A stretch of 64,000 nucleotides of DNA from AG25 sp035517615 (GCA_035517615.1 DATIYM010000056.1:1-64000); one strand, 5' to 3'; counted from the stretch's first letter, positions 8,940 to 16,997 are shown. Numbers and translations: made by a program. Notes: generated from the letters alone by a model not told the origin.

Positions 8940-9404
8940 ATGTTCCGTACATCGGTACTCGTCTCACTTGGTATTCTCGCCATCGCATCACATCTGCCCG
9001 CGCAGCAGAAAGCGTTGCCGGGTGACCGCGTACGCGTGTTCGTTCGAAATCGCCCTGACACAGTTTTGGGACGCATCAGCAACGTCACTCAGGATTCGGT
9101 CATTCTGACGGCGTACGGATATCGGCACGCCGTCGCCCGGTCCGACGTTACCCGCGTGGACATCAGCCGCGGCAGCAAGTCACACGTGAAGACGGGGGCG
9201 CTCACCGGGGCGGCGCTCGGACTCATCGGCGGGGGCATCGGGGGAGGCGTGAATCATTCCAACTGCGATTCCGACTGCTTCTTCGCAAGCTCAGGAGGCG
9301 CGATTGTCGCGACCGGCTTGCTGTTCGGAACGGCGGGTGCGGCCGCCGGAGGCTTGATCGGAGCGATGTTCGGCCACGAGGTTTGGGAACCAGCGACATT
9401 TTGA
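8940..9404 (+). CDS. secreted glycine-zipper protein, copy 1 of a tandem pair
   Basis: A 154-residue protein with a Sec signal peptide (residues 1-21, ending LPAQ). A small beta-rich domain (about 25-80) with RVFVRNRPDTVLGRISNV and VTRVDIS follows. A glycine-zipper segment (about 85-150) is interrupted by NHSNCDSDC, two cysteines in a conserved spot. No characterised family is recognised. The next gene is a clear paralogue, sharing the NHSNCDSxC segment, the zipper and the ending. It is probably periplasmic or outer-membrane associated. Confidence 0.75.
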   Translation: MFRTSVLVSLGILAIASHLPAQQKALPGDRVRVFVRNRPDTVLGRISNVTQDSVILTAYGYRHAVARSDVTRVDISRGSKSHVKTGALTGAALGLIGGGIGGGVNHSNCDSDCFFASSGGAIVATGLLFGTAGAAAGGLIGAMFGHEVWEPATF

Positions 9405-9865
9405 AGCCGCACGCGGCAGCCCTCCTCTTCGTTGTTTCCTTCGCGACGCCGGCTCAACTTCCGGCGCAACGAAAAGTTGCCGCTGGCGACCGTGTTTGCG
9501 TGATCCGTCGAAGCCGCAACGACTCGCTGTTTGGGCGCGTCACAAGTGTGACGAGCGATAGTCTCATTTTGGCGGCGTATGGCCGTCGCACCGCGCTGGC
9601 AAAGCGGGATATCGATCACGTCGACATCAGCAAGGGACACAAATCGTACATTCAAACCGGAGCATTGGTTGGACTCACCGCGGGAGCTATGGGGGGAGGC
9701 ATTGCGGGGGCAGTAAACCACTCCAACTGCGATTCCAATTGCTTCACCAGCGCCGCCGGAGACATTCTGACGGGCGCGCTCATTGTGGGAGTGGCGGGGG
9801 CTGTCGTCGGTGGGGCGATCGGGGCGTTGCTCGCCCACGAAGGATGGCAACGGGCGGCGTTGTAG
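9401..9865 (+). CDS. secreted glycine-zipper protein, copy 2 of a tandem pair
   Basis: A 154-residue paralogue of the gene before it. I place the start at the TTG at 9401, which overlaps the TGA of copy 1 as TTGA. That yields a clean signal peptide (MKPHAAALLFVVSFATPAQ). An alternative TTG at 9383 adds six residues and spoils the signal. The middle domain keeps VTSDSLILAAYGRR and DHVDIS, the zipper keeps NHSNCDSNC, and the end keeps AHEGWQRA. Tight coupling and parallel architecture indicate tandem duplication. Confidence 0.75.
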   Translation: MKPHAAALLFVVSFATPAQLPAQRKVAAGDRVCVIRRSRNDSLFGRVTSVTSDSLILAAYGRRTALAKRDIDHVDISKGHKSYIQTGALVGLTAGAMGGGIAGAVNHSNCDSNCFTSAAGDILTGALIVGVAGAVVGGAIGALLAHEGWQRAAL

Positions 9866-9879
9866 GAAGTCCGCTTCCG

Positions 9880-11745
9880 CTAGTAGTCTACCGGCCTGAG
9901 GTAGAACTCGCCGATCGCGGTTTGTGACATCACCGCGACTGTCGGGAGCCTCCGCTTCCAGTGCGACGATTCGAGCCGCTTGCGCACGAGCTCCACTTCA
10001 GCCGGCGTAAAGCCCCGCACGGCAATTTCCTCGGGTTTCAACCCACGTAGCAGATGGTAGAGAATCAAATCCGCTTTGCGATAGGAAATCCCGAAATCAC
10101 CCTCATCCGTCTGCCCCTGTATCAGATCGGCAGTCGCCGGTTTCTGGATGATGACTTCCGGCACGCCGACATGGCGCGCCAGCTCCCAGACCTGTGTTTT
10201 GAATAGATCGCCCAACGGGTTCACGGGCGGCGCGTCATCGGCATGCCACGTGAAATAGCCGAGCAGGCGCTCGGACTTGTTACCGGTGCCGAGCGGCAGA
10301 GCGTCGAGCTTGGCGGACTGATCGAACAGCACGATCATGCGCTCTCGAGCCATGACGTTGCCCTTCCGCGCCGGCGAGACTTCTCCCTCCCCTCCCGATT
10401 GCCTCAGGTACCCGTCCACGGCTTCGCTGATGTCCACGGTCAAGCACTGGATTCCGAGCTGCTGGATCACGAGCTGCGCATGGTCCAAACTCTCGCGGCT
10501 GGACGTTCGATACGGCATGCGGACGCCAAACACGTTTTCCGGACCGAGCGCTCGGGCGGCGAGAAATGCAGTCAGGGCGGAGTCGACCCCGCCCGAGAGC
10601 CCCACGATTCCCTTCTTGAATCCGCGCCGCTCGACCACCTCGTCGCGCAGGAAGCTCACGAGCCAGCGCTGCGCGAGTTCGGCATCGACGTGGAGCGGGT
10701 CTCCGGCGTCCTCGGCGTGCCCCGTGATTGCGACGGGGGAGGCGGGCAGGGGAATGGGAGAAGCGGGAGACGGTTGCTCCGGCGCGGCAGGATCGAACTT
10801 TACCGTCCGTGCCTGCCCCTTTCCCCGTCCCGCTTCCCGCTTCCCCAGATTTTTGACCAGATGTGGCAACACTGTCTCGAGATCCGCGAGCAGCGGCGCA
10901 TCCGCTCTCGCGCGGGTAATCTCATCGAGATTCACGTCGACCGTCAGAATCGACTCGTCGAACAACGCACCGCGCTGCACGATCTCGCCCCACGGATCAA
11001 CGACCACGGATCCCCCAGCGAACCCCTTCCCGCCTTCGAAGCCCACGAGGCTCGCGTAGGCAACGTAGAGTCCGTGCTCCTCGGCCATTGCCCGAAGCGT
11101 GCGTTCCCAACGCAGCACACTCGTGGGCAAACGGATTCCGCCCTCGTCGGTGCCCTCCGTCATCGCGGCCTTCGGCCCCGTCCCCCGGGCCGGCGATGCA
11201 CTCGGCAACAGAATGAGCTGCGCGCCATCGAGTGCCGCGATCGTTGCCGAAATGGAATGCCACGCGTCCTCGCAGATCAGGATCGCGGCTCGTCCCCACC
11301 GCGTATCGAACGCGCGAATCTCGAGCCCGCGCTCCACGAATCGCCCTTCATCGAAGACCCCGTACGTCGGGAGAAAAACCTTGCGGTGGATGTGGTGGAT
11401 CGACGCACCACGCCGCACCGCCCGGGGGTCGGCCACGCCGAGGGAGGCGTAGAGGCAGGAGTTGTAGTAGCGGTTCTGAAATACCTCGTAGAATCCCACC
11501 GCTACGTCGATGGGACGACCCTGGTAGCGGGCACTCAGATCACGCAACAGCGTGCCAGCCGTGACGGCCACCTCGCGGACGCCACCTTCGACGAAATACC
11601 CGGAGGTAGCGGTCTCGGGAAAAACGACCAGATCTGCCGGCGGTTCGAGTTCCGCCACTTGAGTGATCACGCCAGCGATCCGCTCGAGATTCGCCGCGTA
11701 TTCTCCCTTGCGGGGCTTGATTTGCGCGATCGCGAGCCGGGGCAT
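9880..11745 (-). CDS. nadE: NAD+ synthetase, glutamine-hydrolysing
   Basis: A 621-residue two-domain enzyme making NAD+ from deamido-NAD+ with glutamine as nitrogen donor. The N-terminal nitrilase-type glutaminase shows the triad E44 (FPETATSGYF), K122 (HRKVFLPTYGVFDEG) and C158 (LICEDAW). The C-terminal synthetase shows the ATP loop GLSGGVDSALT near residue 380 and GTGNKSERLLGYFT. Between the domains, about residues 298-345, lies a Pro/Ser/Gly/Lys-rich linker. It is encoded in part by a purine-rich repeat resembling those in rnz and mutY. Start ATG at 11745. Confidence 0.95.
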   Translation of the reverse strand: MPRLAIAQIKPRKGEYAANLERIAGVITQVAELEPPADLVVFPETATSGYFVEGGVREVAVTAGTLLRDLSARYQGRPIDVAVGFYEVFQNRYYNSCLYASLGVADPRAVRRGASIHHIHRKVFLPTYGVFDEGRFVERGLEIRAFDTRWGRAAILICEDAWHSISATIAALDGAQLILLPSASPARGTGPKAAMTEGTDEGGIRLPTSVLRWERTLRAMAEEHGLYVAYASLVGFEGGKGFAGGSVVVDPWGEIVQRGALFDESILTVDVNLDEITRARADAPLLADLETVLPHLVKNLGKREAGRGKGQARTVKFDPAAPEQPSPASPIPLPASPVAITGHAEDAGDPLHVDAELAQRWLVSFLRDEVVERRGFKKGIVGLSGGVDSALTAFLAARALGPENVFGVRMPYRTSSRESLDHAQLVIQQLGIQCLTVDISEAVDGYLRQSGGEGEVSPARKGNVMARERMIVLFDQSAKLDALPLGTGNKSERLLGYFTWHADDAPPVNPLGDLFKTQVWELARHVGVPEVIIQKPATADLIQGQTDEGDFGISYRKADLILYHLLRGLKPEEIAVRGFTPAEVELVRKRLESSHWKRRLPTVAVMSQTAIGEFYLRPVDY

Positions 11746-11816
11746 GGCGACAAAGATAGATGGCCCCGCCGGCTCGTGCCGCCGTTGCGGCCGCGGAACC
11801 CGGGCGTAGCTTTGGT

Positions 11817-11869
11817 CAGGCGATGGAGTTCGCCTCGAGCGCCCCGCACGGGCTGATGACTCCTACCGG
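11817..11869 (+). promoter_or_regulatory. fluoride riboswitch (crcB RNA motif)
   Basis: The RNA contains the crcB-motif hallmarks in order: the hairpin GGCGATGGAGTTCGCC (11819-11834), then a C-rich/G-rich stem CCCGCACGGG, directly followed by CTGATGACTCCTACC (11853-11867). It lies 30 bases upstream of the crcB start, with the ribosome site AGGAAGGAG between. This class binds fluoride with Mg2+ and turns on fluoride export genes; here both genomic position and sequence agree. Whether it acts on transcription or translation cannot be told; no clear terminator hairpin is seen in the short leader. Confidence 0.93.
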
Positions 11870-11898
11870 CAGACCTCGTAACCAGGAAGGAGTCATTT

Positions 11899-12276
11899 TT
11901 GTTGATCGGCTACATCGTGATTGCGGGAATACTGGGGACGCTTGCTCGCTTCTATCTGCAGGGTTGGGTCCAGCAACGCTCGGGGTTTGCGGTCTTCCCT
12001 ATCGGGACCCTGGGCATCAATCTGATCGGCTCGTTCATCATCGGCCTTGTCATGCGCCTCGCGACGGGGACGACCCTCATTTCTCCTGATATGCGCAGCG
12101 CGCTCACGATCGGCTTTTGCGGCGCGTTCACTACGATGAGCACTTTCAGTTACGAAACGATGAAGATGCTCGCGGACGGAGAATACTGGCTTGCCGGTCT
12201 CTATATGGCCGGCACCGTCATTGGTGGGATCGGCGCCGTGATCGCCGGGACCGGGCTCGCCGGACGAATGCTGTGA
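11899..12276 (+). CDS. crcB: fluoride channel/exporter CrcB (Fluc)
   Basis: A 125-residue, four-helix membrane protein. Motifs GILGTLARF near the N-terminus, GTLGINLIGSFIIG in helix 2 and GFCGAFTTMSTFSYE in helix 3 (with the Asn and Phe residues lining the fluoride pores) are diagnostic. One gene suggests a homodimeric, dual-topology channel. Two TTG codons stand at 11899 and 11902; the first has an AGGAAGGAG site 7 bases upstream. The gene lies under a fluoride riboswitch and is followed at 17 bases by a DUF190 gene. Confidence 0.95.
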   Translation: MLIGYIVIAGILGTLARFYLQGWVQQRSGFAVFPIGTLGINLIGSFIIGLVMRLATGTTLISPDMRSALTIGFCGAFTTMSTFSYETMKMLADGEYWLAGLYMAGTVIGGIGAVIAGTGLAGRML

Positions 12277-12293
12277 AAAAGGGAGATAGCCCG

Positions 12294-12689
12294 ATGTCTC
12301 ATCACCGCTTCAAGGGCGAACGCACGTTGATGCGAATCTTCATCGGTGAGAACGACAGGCACGAGGGCCAGCCTCTGTATGAGGCGCTGCTCAAGACCTT
12401 CAGGGAAAAGGGGCTCGCGGGAGCCACGGTGCTCCGGGGAGTCGCGGGCTTCGGAGCGAGCAGCCGGATTCACACGGACAAGATTCTGCGACTCTCGCTC
12501 GACTTGCCGCTCATCATCGAGATCGTCGAGACCGAGGAGGCGATCCAGACCATTCTTCCCGACCTCGATCGGATGATCGGGGGTGGCTTGATCACCCTCG
12601 AGCGCGCGCGCGTCATCATGTATCGGCCGGCGAACGTGCGCGAGAGCGAGCGTGAGCTGCATCGGATCGAGGACCTCGAACCTGAATAA
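12294..12689 (+). CDS. DUF190 family protein, fluoride-operon partner
   Basis: A 131-residue cytosolic protein with the DUF190 pattern: LMRIFIGENDRHEGQPLYEALL, then GLAGATVLRGVAGFG, then a ferredoxin-like strand-helix ending LDLPLIIEIVETEEAI. DUF190 proteins are common neighbours of CrcB and share a PII-like fold; their role in fluoride resistance is not settled. The ATG at 12294 has GGGAGA 7 bases upstream; the alternative ATG at 12330 would start at MRIFIGE. It shares the riboswitch-controlled transcript with crcB and is followed immediately by a terminator. Confidence 0.88.
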   Translation: MSHHRFKGERTLMRIFIGENDRHEGQPLYEALLKTFREKGLAGATVLRGVAGFGASSRIHTDKILRLSLDLPLIIEIVETEEAIQTILPDLDRMIGGGLITLERARVIMYRPANVRESERELHRIEDLEPE

Positions 12690-12719
12690 AAAGGAGACGG
12701 CGAACGAGCCGTCTCCTTT
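12690..12719. terminator. bidirectional intrinsic terminator
   Basis: A perfect 12-bp inverted repeat (AAAGGAGACGGC / GCCGTCTCCTTT) around a 6-base loop lies between the stop of the DUF190 gene and the stop of the convergent DUF4384 gene. Read on the minus strand the stem is followed by a five-T run. On the plus strand the tract is only TTT. It probably ends transcripts from both sides. Confidence 0.85.
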
Positions 12720-12742
12720 GAGTGATTCGTCTAACCTGGTCG

Positions 12743-14170
12743 TTACCGCCTGCCGCCGCGGCCCCCACCGCCCCCACCTCCACGGCTTCCGACCGCAGCC
12801 CGGGAGCCAAAACCACCGCCGAAACTGCCGCGACTGACGCCGCGGGATCCGCTGCCACCGCCAAAGCCCCCCGCCGAGCGCTGTGCAAACCCGCCGACGC
12901 GATAGCTCGGGCTGCCGCTCGAAACGCGTCCACCGCGACTCGGAACGTTGGGCGAGAAACCGCCCCAGCCACCGCTCCCACGACTCAGCCGGTTCGCGCC
13001 TCCGTAGTTACTGAACGAGCGAGGCGTGTAACTCGCTCCGCCGCGACGCAATCCAGCGGAGCCGGCTCCGCCGCCCTGGCCGAACGACCTGTCGCTGGGA
13101 CGAATGTTGGGACGGGCATACGCCGCGTTGGGCCGCGCGTACGACACATTGGGACGCGCGTACGAGCGAGAGCCGCTAACCGACGCGCCGTTCGCAGACC
13201 GCGAGTAGCCGGCGTTCGCCGGGGCCGCCACGCGGGTCGAGAGGTTGCTGGGCTCGCGATTCCGTGTTGCGTACAATGTCCCCGACGTGACCCGCAAGCC
13301 AGGCTGCCCACTTGACCAACCCGCCGTTCTCACGCGATCGACCAATAAGCCACCACCGAACGGATACCGACCGGCCGGTCCGTAATAGCCGCGGTACGCG
13401 TAGCCGCCCCACGGAGAGCCGTAGCGTGGATACCAATAGTGTGGGTGATAGTAGGCCCAGTAACCACCCCAGTAGGGGTATCCCACGGAGATTATTGGAT
13501 AGCCCCACCAGTACGGATTGTACCCGTAGGGATATCCGTACGTGATGCCGAGTCCCCAGTACGGATAGCCAAATCCGACGCTCCATCCGACTGAAGGAGC
13601 CAGCGCATCGTAGCCGGGATAGTCTGATTGCGGAGCGCCATACGCCGTTTGCTGGGATACTGTGTAAGTGAATGCGTCGAACTCGAACTGCTGGTCACCC
13701 GCCATCACCTGTACGAGATTCACGAGCGCGGCTTCCGGGTCGCTGCCCGTCTGCACATTGTCGAGCGCGGTGAAGTCCCAGTGGTCGTCTTTTACGTATT
13801 CGTCGAACGAGAACTGGCTGGCTGACCACGCCGCCAGCACGACTCCCTGGCCGGACTGACCAGCGATCGAGAACGCCTCGCGGTCACCGGGACCGCGAAT
13901 TTCCAGGTCCTTGTCGCCGGAGACGAAGTTGTCCATGCTCGGGTCGAGCGGGAAGAGAATGCGCACTCGGCCGCTGGGGTCGGCATGTAGCACGACCACG
14001 TAGCCGTCTTCTGCCGGGTGGATCCCCACCCGTACGCGATCACCGCTGGCGAGATCGTGATCGGGATTGATCCAGACCTTGATTGGCGGAGTATCCGAGC
14101 GCCGGGGCATCGATACGGCGCGAGGACCCGGCGCAACGACTGTCAACGCGAGTGTGAGGGCCAGAATCAT
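12743..14170 (-). CDS. secreted DUF4384 protein with Tyr/Gly-rich and Gly/Ser/Arg-rich tail
   Basis: A 475-residue exported protein. A short signal peptide precedes a DUF4384-like domain (about residues 28-165: IKVWINPDHDLASGDRVRVG, then DGYVVVLHADPSGRVRILFP). Then comes an aromatic low-complexity segment (about 195-290) rich in GYPYWG-type units. The last third repeats YARPN and SYARPN near residues 350-370 and ends in a Gly/Ser/Arg tract. DUF4384 occurs in surface or signalling proteins; function is unknown. The mix of sticky aromatic and glycine-rich segments suggests a cell-surface or matrix protein. ATG start at 14170. Confidence 0.75.
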   Translation of the reverse strand: MILALTLALTVVAPGPRAVSMPRRSDTPPIKVWINPDHDLASGDRVRVGIHPAEDGYVVVLHADPSGRVRILFPLDPSMDNFVSGDKDLEIRGPGDREAFSIAGQSGQGVVLAAWSASQFSFDEYVKDDHWDFTALDNVQTGSDPEAALVNLVQVMAGDQQFEFDAFTYTVSQQTAYGAPQSDYPGYDALAPSVGWSVGFGYPYWGLGITYGYPYGYNPYWWGYPIISVGYPYWGGYWAYYHPHYWYPRYGSPWGGYAYRGYYGPAGRYPFGGGLLVDRVRTAGWSSGQPGLRVTSGTLYATRNREPSNLSTRVAAPANAGYSRSANGASVSGSRSYARPNVSYARPNAAYARPNIRPSDRSFGQGGGAGSAGLRRGGASYTPRSFSNYGGANRLSRGSGGWGGFSPNVPSRGGRVSSGSPSYRVGGFAQRSAGGFGGGSGSRGVSRGSFGGGFGSRAAVGSRGGGGGGGRGGRR

Positions 14171-14288
14171 AGCGAACTCCCTTCACCTGCTGAAAAACAC
14201 ACGGGATGCGGGACAACGTGTTCTACTCAAGAAACATACCGTTTCGCTCCACGGTTCGCGTGGCCAAGTTACGTTGCAAAAAGGCAAC

Positions 14289-14316
14289 GGGGGGGTGGGT
14301 GGTGTCCTCTGGGGGG
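14289..14316 (+). other. G-run cluster, possible G-quadruplex
   Basis: Within the 193-base spacer upstream of the small phosphatase gene the plus strand has G runs of 7, 3, 2 and 6 bases within 28 bases. That could fold into a G-quadruplex, possibly with a two-tetrad or bulged strand. No other regulatory element is recognised in the spacer. Confidence 0.35.
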
Positions 14317-14363
14317 TACACTATGTCCGCTTATTTGGACGGTACTCGAGGTCACGCGTTAAC

Positions 14364-14870
14364 GTGGGATCAGCAGGCCGGCTGCTACCCGCCCTGAGTG
14401 GCGTGGTCAATGCGCGCGAACCGCTTCCCTGGCTGGTCACCGGAGGGCAGCCGGGAATCGGGCATTTCACGGCATTGCGGGAAGCGGGGTGCGACGCCGT
14501 CATCGATACGCGCGACCCCATGGAGCCCCAGCCAATCGACCCCTCGGAAGCGGCACAGAACGCGCATCTCACCTACATCAATATTCCCGTTCCACATTCG
14601 AACCCGGATGACGCCGTGTTCGAGCGAATCCGCTCTACGCTCAGGGGTCTGCATGGCAAGGGACAACAGGTCTTCGTCTACTGTAACTCGGGCAATCGCG
14701 TGGGAGCCGCACTGATTCCTTACTTCATGCTCGAGCTCCGACTGAGGCGGGAACAGGCGACCGCACAGGCGATGCAGATCGGATTACGGAGCGCCGAGCT
14801 GCTCGAGGCAGCGCTGGCGTATGTCAGCAGGGTCAAGGATAACGATGCCAGTACATCCGCATCTCGCTGA
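14364..14870 (+). CDS. DUF442/Blh-like protein tyrosine phosphatase-fold protein
   Basis: About 168 residues of the beta-lactamase-hydrolase-like phosphatase (DUF442) family. TGGQPGIGHFTALREAGCDAV replaces the usual 'sGQPt...l...Gf..vI'. The active-site loop VYCNSGNRVGAA has the CX4R form typical of the family. In relatives this domain acts with sulfide-oxidising or rhodanese-type proteins; here it stands alone. The start is uncertain: GTG at 14364 or GTG at 14403; longer frames upstream are not protein-like. Its end overlaps the convergent SnoaL-like gene by 38 bases. Confidence 0.7.
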   Translation: MGSAGRLLPALSGVVNAREPLPWLVTGGQPGIGHFTALREAGCDAVIDTRDPMEPQPIDPSEAAQNAHLTYINIPVPHSNPDDAVFERIRSTLRGLHGKGQQVFVYCNSGNRVGAALIPYFMLELRLRREQATAQAMQIGLRSAELLEAALAYVSRVKDNDASTSASR

Positions 14871-15195
14871 TCTTGCCGTCCCTGGTTTCACAGAACAATG
14901 CCCCCCGGGCGTCCGCCCAGTCGCCCGTGCGGCGGCGGCGATACGTGCAACGGAACTCGGTCGCGAACCAGGGCCCTGCGCTGTAGATCTCCCCCGATTT
15001 GAAGGACACGTCGGCCTGATTGGCGGGAACGTCCTGCCAGTAGCTCCGAATTGCCGCCTGCCCGCGGGAAGGATCGCCGAACGGCGTTTCAAAGAACACG
15101 GCGTCGGGGGTAAACACCGAGAGCATCGCGTCGACGTCGCCGCGTTCCCAGGCATTCCCGAACGTGTCCACGAGCTCTCGGTAGCCGGCGTTCAT
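14833..15195 (-). CDS. SnoaL-like/NTF2-fold protein (DUF4440 type)
   Basis: A 120-residue cone-shaped NTF2-fold protein. MNAGYRELVDTFGNAWERGDVDAML followed by FTPDAVFFETPFGDPSRG is the standard first helix and strand. The C-terminal strands CETRDGKISEMRMYWH complete the fold. Such proteins act as small enzymes or ligand carriers; no catalytic residue set can be assigned. The ATG at 15195 is preferred to the TTG at 15204. Confidence 0.8.
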   Translation of the reverse strand: MNAGYRELVDTFGNAWERGDVDAMLSVFTPDAVFFETPFGDPSRGQAAIRSYWQDVPANQADVSFKSGEIYSAGPWFATEFRCTYRRRRTGDWADARGALFCETRDGKISEMRMYWHRYP

Positions 15196-15248
15196 GCGGG
15201 CCAATATAGCCCAAAGATTCTTCGATCACGTTGACGCTTCCATCCTTC

Positions 15249-15626
15249 ATGCCGCTGCGAACTCTCGTGTGCGTGTTGATCGGCTTTGGCACGGCCGCGC
15301 CACTGCGGGCGCAAACGCGCGATCCGTCGCCTGGCAAGGAGACCACGATCACGGGATGGGTCATCGATCTCAATTGCCGGACCACGATCGGTGCGTCCGG
15401 ACCGACGCATGCGCAGTGCGCGCAGGCCTGCGCCAAAGCCGGGGTGCCGCTTGCCATTCTGGCCGACGACGGGACCATCTACCTGCCGGTAAGTTCGAAA
15501 CCCGGAGACCCGCAAAACTCACGGCTCTCTCACTTCGCGGAGACGCGGGTCACGGTCAAGGGAATCCATCGCTACGCGAACGGCCTGCACACGATCGAGA
15601 TTACGTCCGTTTCGGGCGGTAGCTGA
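15249..15626 (+). CDS. exported protein of unknown function with conserved cysteines
   Basis: A 125-residue protein with a Sec signal peptide (about 1-21: RTLVCVLIGFGTAAPLRAQ). The mature part begins ETTITGWVIDLNCRTTIG and contains HAQCAQACAKAGVPLAIL, with three closely spaced Cys. This resembles small secreted proteins with an OB-like strand pattern in which a 'G.v.D..C' start and 'C...C...G.p.a....' segment recur. The function is unknown. ATG at 15249 chosen over TTG at 15231 because it gives a clean signal. A one-base gap separates it from the next gene. Confidence 0.7.
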   Translation: MPLRTLVCVLIGFGTAAPLRAQTRDPSPGKETTITGWVIDLNCRTTIGASGPTHAQCAQACAKAGVPLAILADDGTIYLPVSSKPGDPQNSRLSHFAETRVTVKGIHRYANGLHTIEITSVSGGS

Positions 15627-15627
15627 G

Positions 15628-16989
15628 GTGGCGTTGCGCGGCCAAGTCGCCGCGTTACTGACACTGGCGGTACTCGGCGGCGGCGCTTGTCACAGGCGCT
15701 CCGGACGGGGACTCACGATTCTGTTCTTCGGCCGCACTCCCGCCGCGTCGCTGTTCCGCGACTCATGGGCGGTGGACCCAGACTCGAGTCGCCTCATCGC
15801 CTTCGATGGCGCGCTCCGGCCAATTCGCGTACTCCGGAGCGACCGCCTCGCCACTCCGGTCGCCGTCGCGGCGCTAGGATCGGAACTCCTCGTTACCGAG
15901 CGAACCGGCGAAGCCGTGGTATTCGACACATCGGAAGGCGCGCTCCGCGAGTGGGAGGGGCCTGATCTCGCGAGCCTCTACACGACGGCCGCCGGCCGGA
16001 TCGTCGCCGCACGCTCTCCCTATGACATCCATTTCGCAGCGGAACCGGACACCGCGCCATTGCTGCGCGTCTGCGATACCCTGGGACGAGCGGTGGGCCG
16101 CCTCGGCACGGTCTCGCTACCCACCATGCCGCTGTTGATGCAGCTCACGAATGCGGGAGCAATCGCGGGCGGGAAGGACGGGGAGGTGTATTTCGCGCCG
16201 CTCACACGCGATGCCATCATCAAGTTCGATTCCACCGGCGCGGTGCGCTGGACGGCGTCGCGCAAACGGTTCGCCAGCGAAAGTGATCCCGTCATCCGGA
16301 TCGGCAGGGATCACGCGATCGACGCGCGTTATGCCGTGGTGAACGTGGCCTTGAACCTCGGACCGGACGGTCGTCTCTATGCACTCGGGGGAATCGATTC
16401 CGCGGCGAGCCGGTTGCGCCTCGACGTGATCGACACGAGCTCAGGAGCACTGCTCGCGACGCATCAGCTCGGGGCAAACGAGGACGTGATCGCGGTCGAT
16501 CGCCACGGACACCTCGCGCTGCAGAGTAAATCCGCCATGCTGGCACGCGTACCATCCCCCGAGCAGCGGCTCGTGTTGCAGCCCTTTCGCTTGCCGACGC
16601 TTGCGGGAGATACCGTATCCCTCGGGAGTTACCGCGGCCGCGTGACGCTCGTGAATTTCTGGGCGTCGTGGTGCGAGCCGTGTCGCGAGGAATTCCCGCA
16701 CATGGCGGAGCTGTACCGCCAGTTCCCCGCGGACTCGTTCGGAATCGCCGCCATTTCGGACGATGTCGACCGCCGCGATATGCAACGGTTCGTCGACGAG
16801 TACCGTCCGCCGTTTCCCGTGTTATGGGGCGCTGGAAGGATGAAGGATGCGTACCACTACCGAGGGCTTCCCTACTCCGTTTTGCTCGATACCCGGGGAC
16901 GGATCATCGCGCGAATTTTCGGCTTCGGGGGCCCGGGCGAGTTCGAGCGGCTGCGCCAAACTATTGCAAATGCGATACGAAATCCCTAG
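15628..16989 (+). CDS. lipoprotein with beta-propeller-like region fused to a TlpA thioredoxin domain
   Basis: A 453-residue envelope protein. Residues 1-21 form a lipoprotein-type signal (LLTLAVLGGGAC, lipid-modified Cys21). Residues about 45-310 form repeated beta strands like NHL/6-bladed propellers (RLIAFDGALRPIRVL, LGPDGRLYALGGID, VIAVDRHGHLALQ). Residues about 318-453 are a TlpA/AhpC-type thioredoxin domain with active site WCEPC in FWASWCEPCREEF and cis-Pro region YRGLPYSVLLD. It probably acts as a periplasmic thiol-disulfide reductase with a sensing or binding propeller. The GTG start at 15628 follows the previous stop by one base. Confidence 0.82.
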   Translation: MALRGQVAALLTLAVLGGGACHRRSGRGLTILFFGRTPAASLFRDSWAVDPDSSRLIAFDGALRPIRVLRSDRLATPVAVAALGSELLVTERTGEAVVFDTSEGALREWEGPDLASLYTTAAGRIVAARSPYDIHFAAEPDTAPLLRVCDTLGRAVGRLGTVSLPTMPLLMQLTNAGAIAGGKDGEVYFAPLTRDAIIKFDSTGAVRWTASRKRFASESDPVIRIGRDHAIDARYAVVNVALNLGPDGRLYALGGIDSAASRLRLDVIDTSSGALLATHQLGANEDVIAVDRHGHLALQSKSAMLARVPSPEQRLVLQPFRLPTLAGDTVSLGSYRGRVTLVNFWASWCEPCREEFPHMAELYRQFPADSFGIAAISDDVDRRDMQRFVDEYRPPFPVLWGAGRMKDAYHYRGLPYSVLLDTRGRIIARIFGFGGPGEFERLRQTIANAIRNP

Positions 16990-16997
16990 CGTTTACC

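Noticed and set aside
10243..11856. 537-codon plus-strand frame
   Set aside because: It is antisense to nadE, which has full catalytic motifs, and it has no recognisable domain. It also reaches into the fluoride riboswitch.
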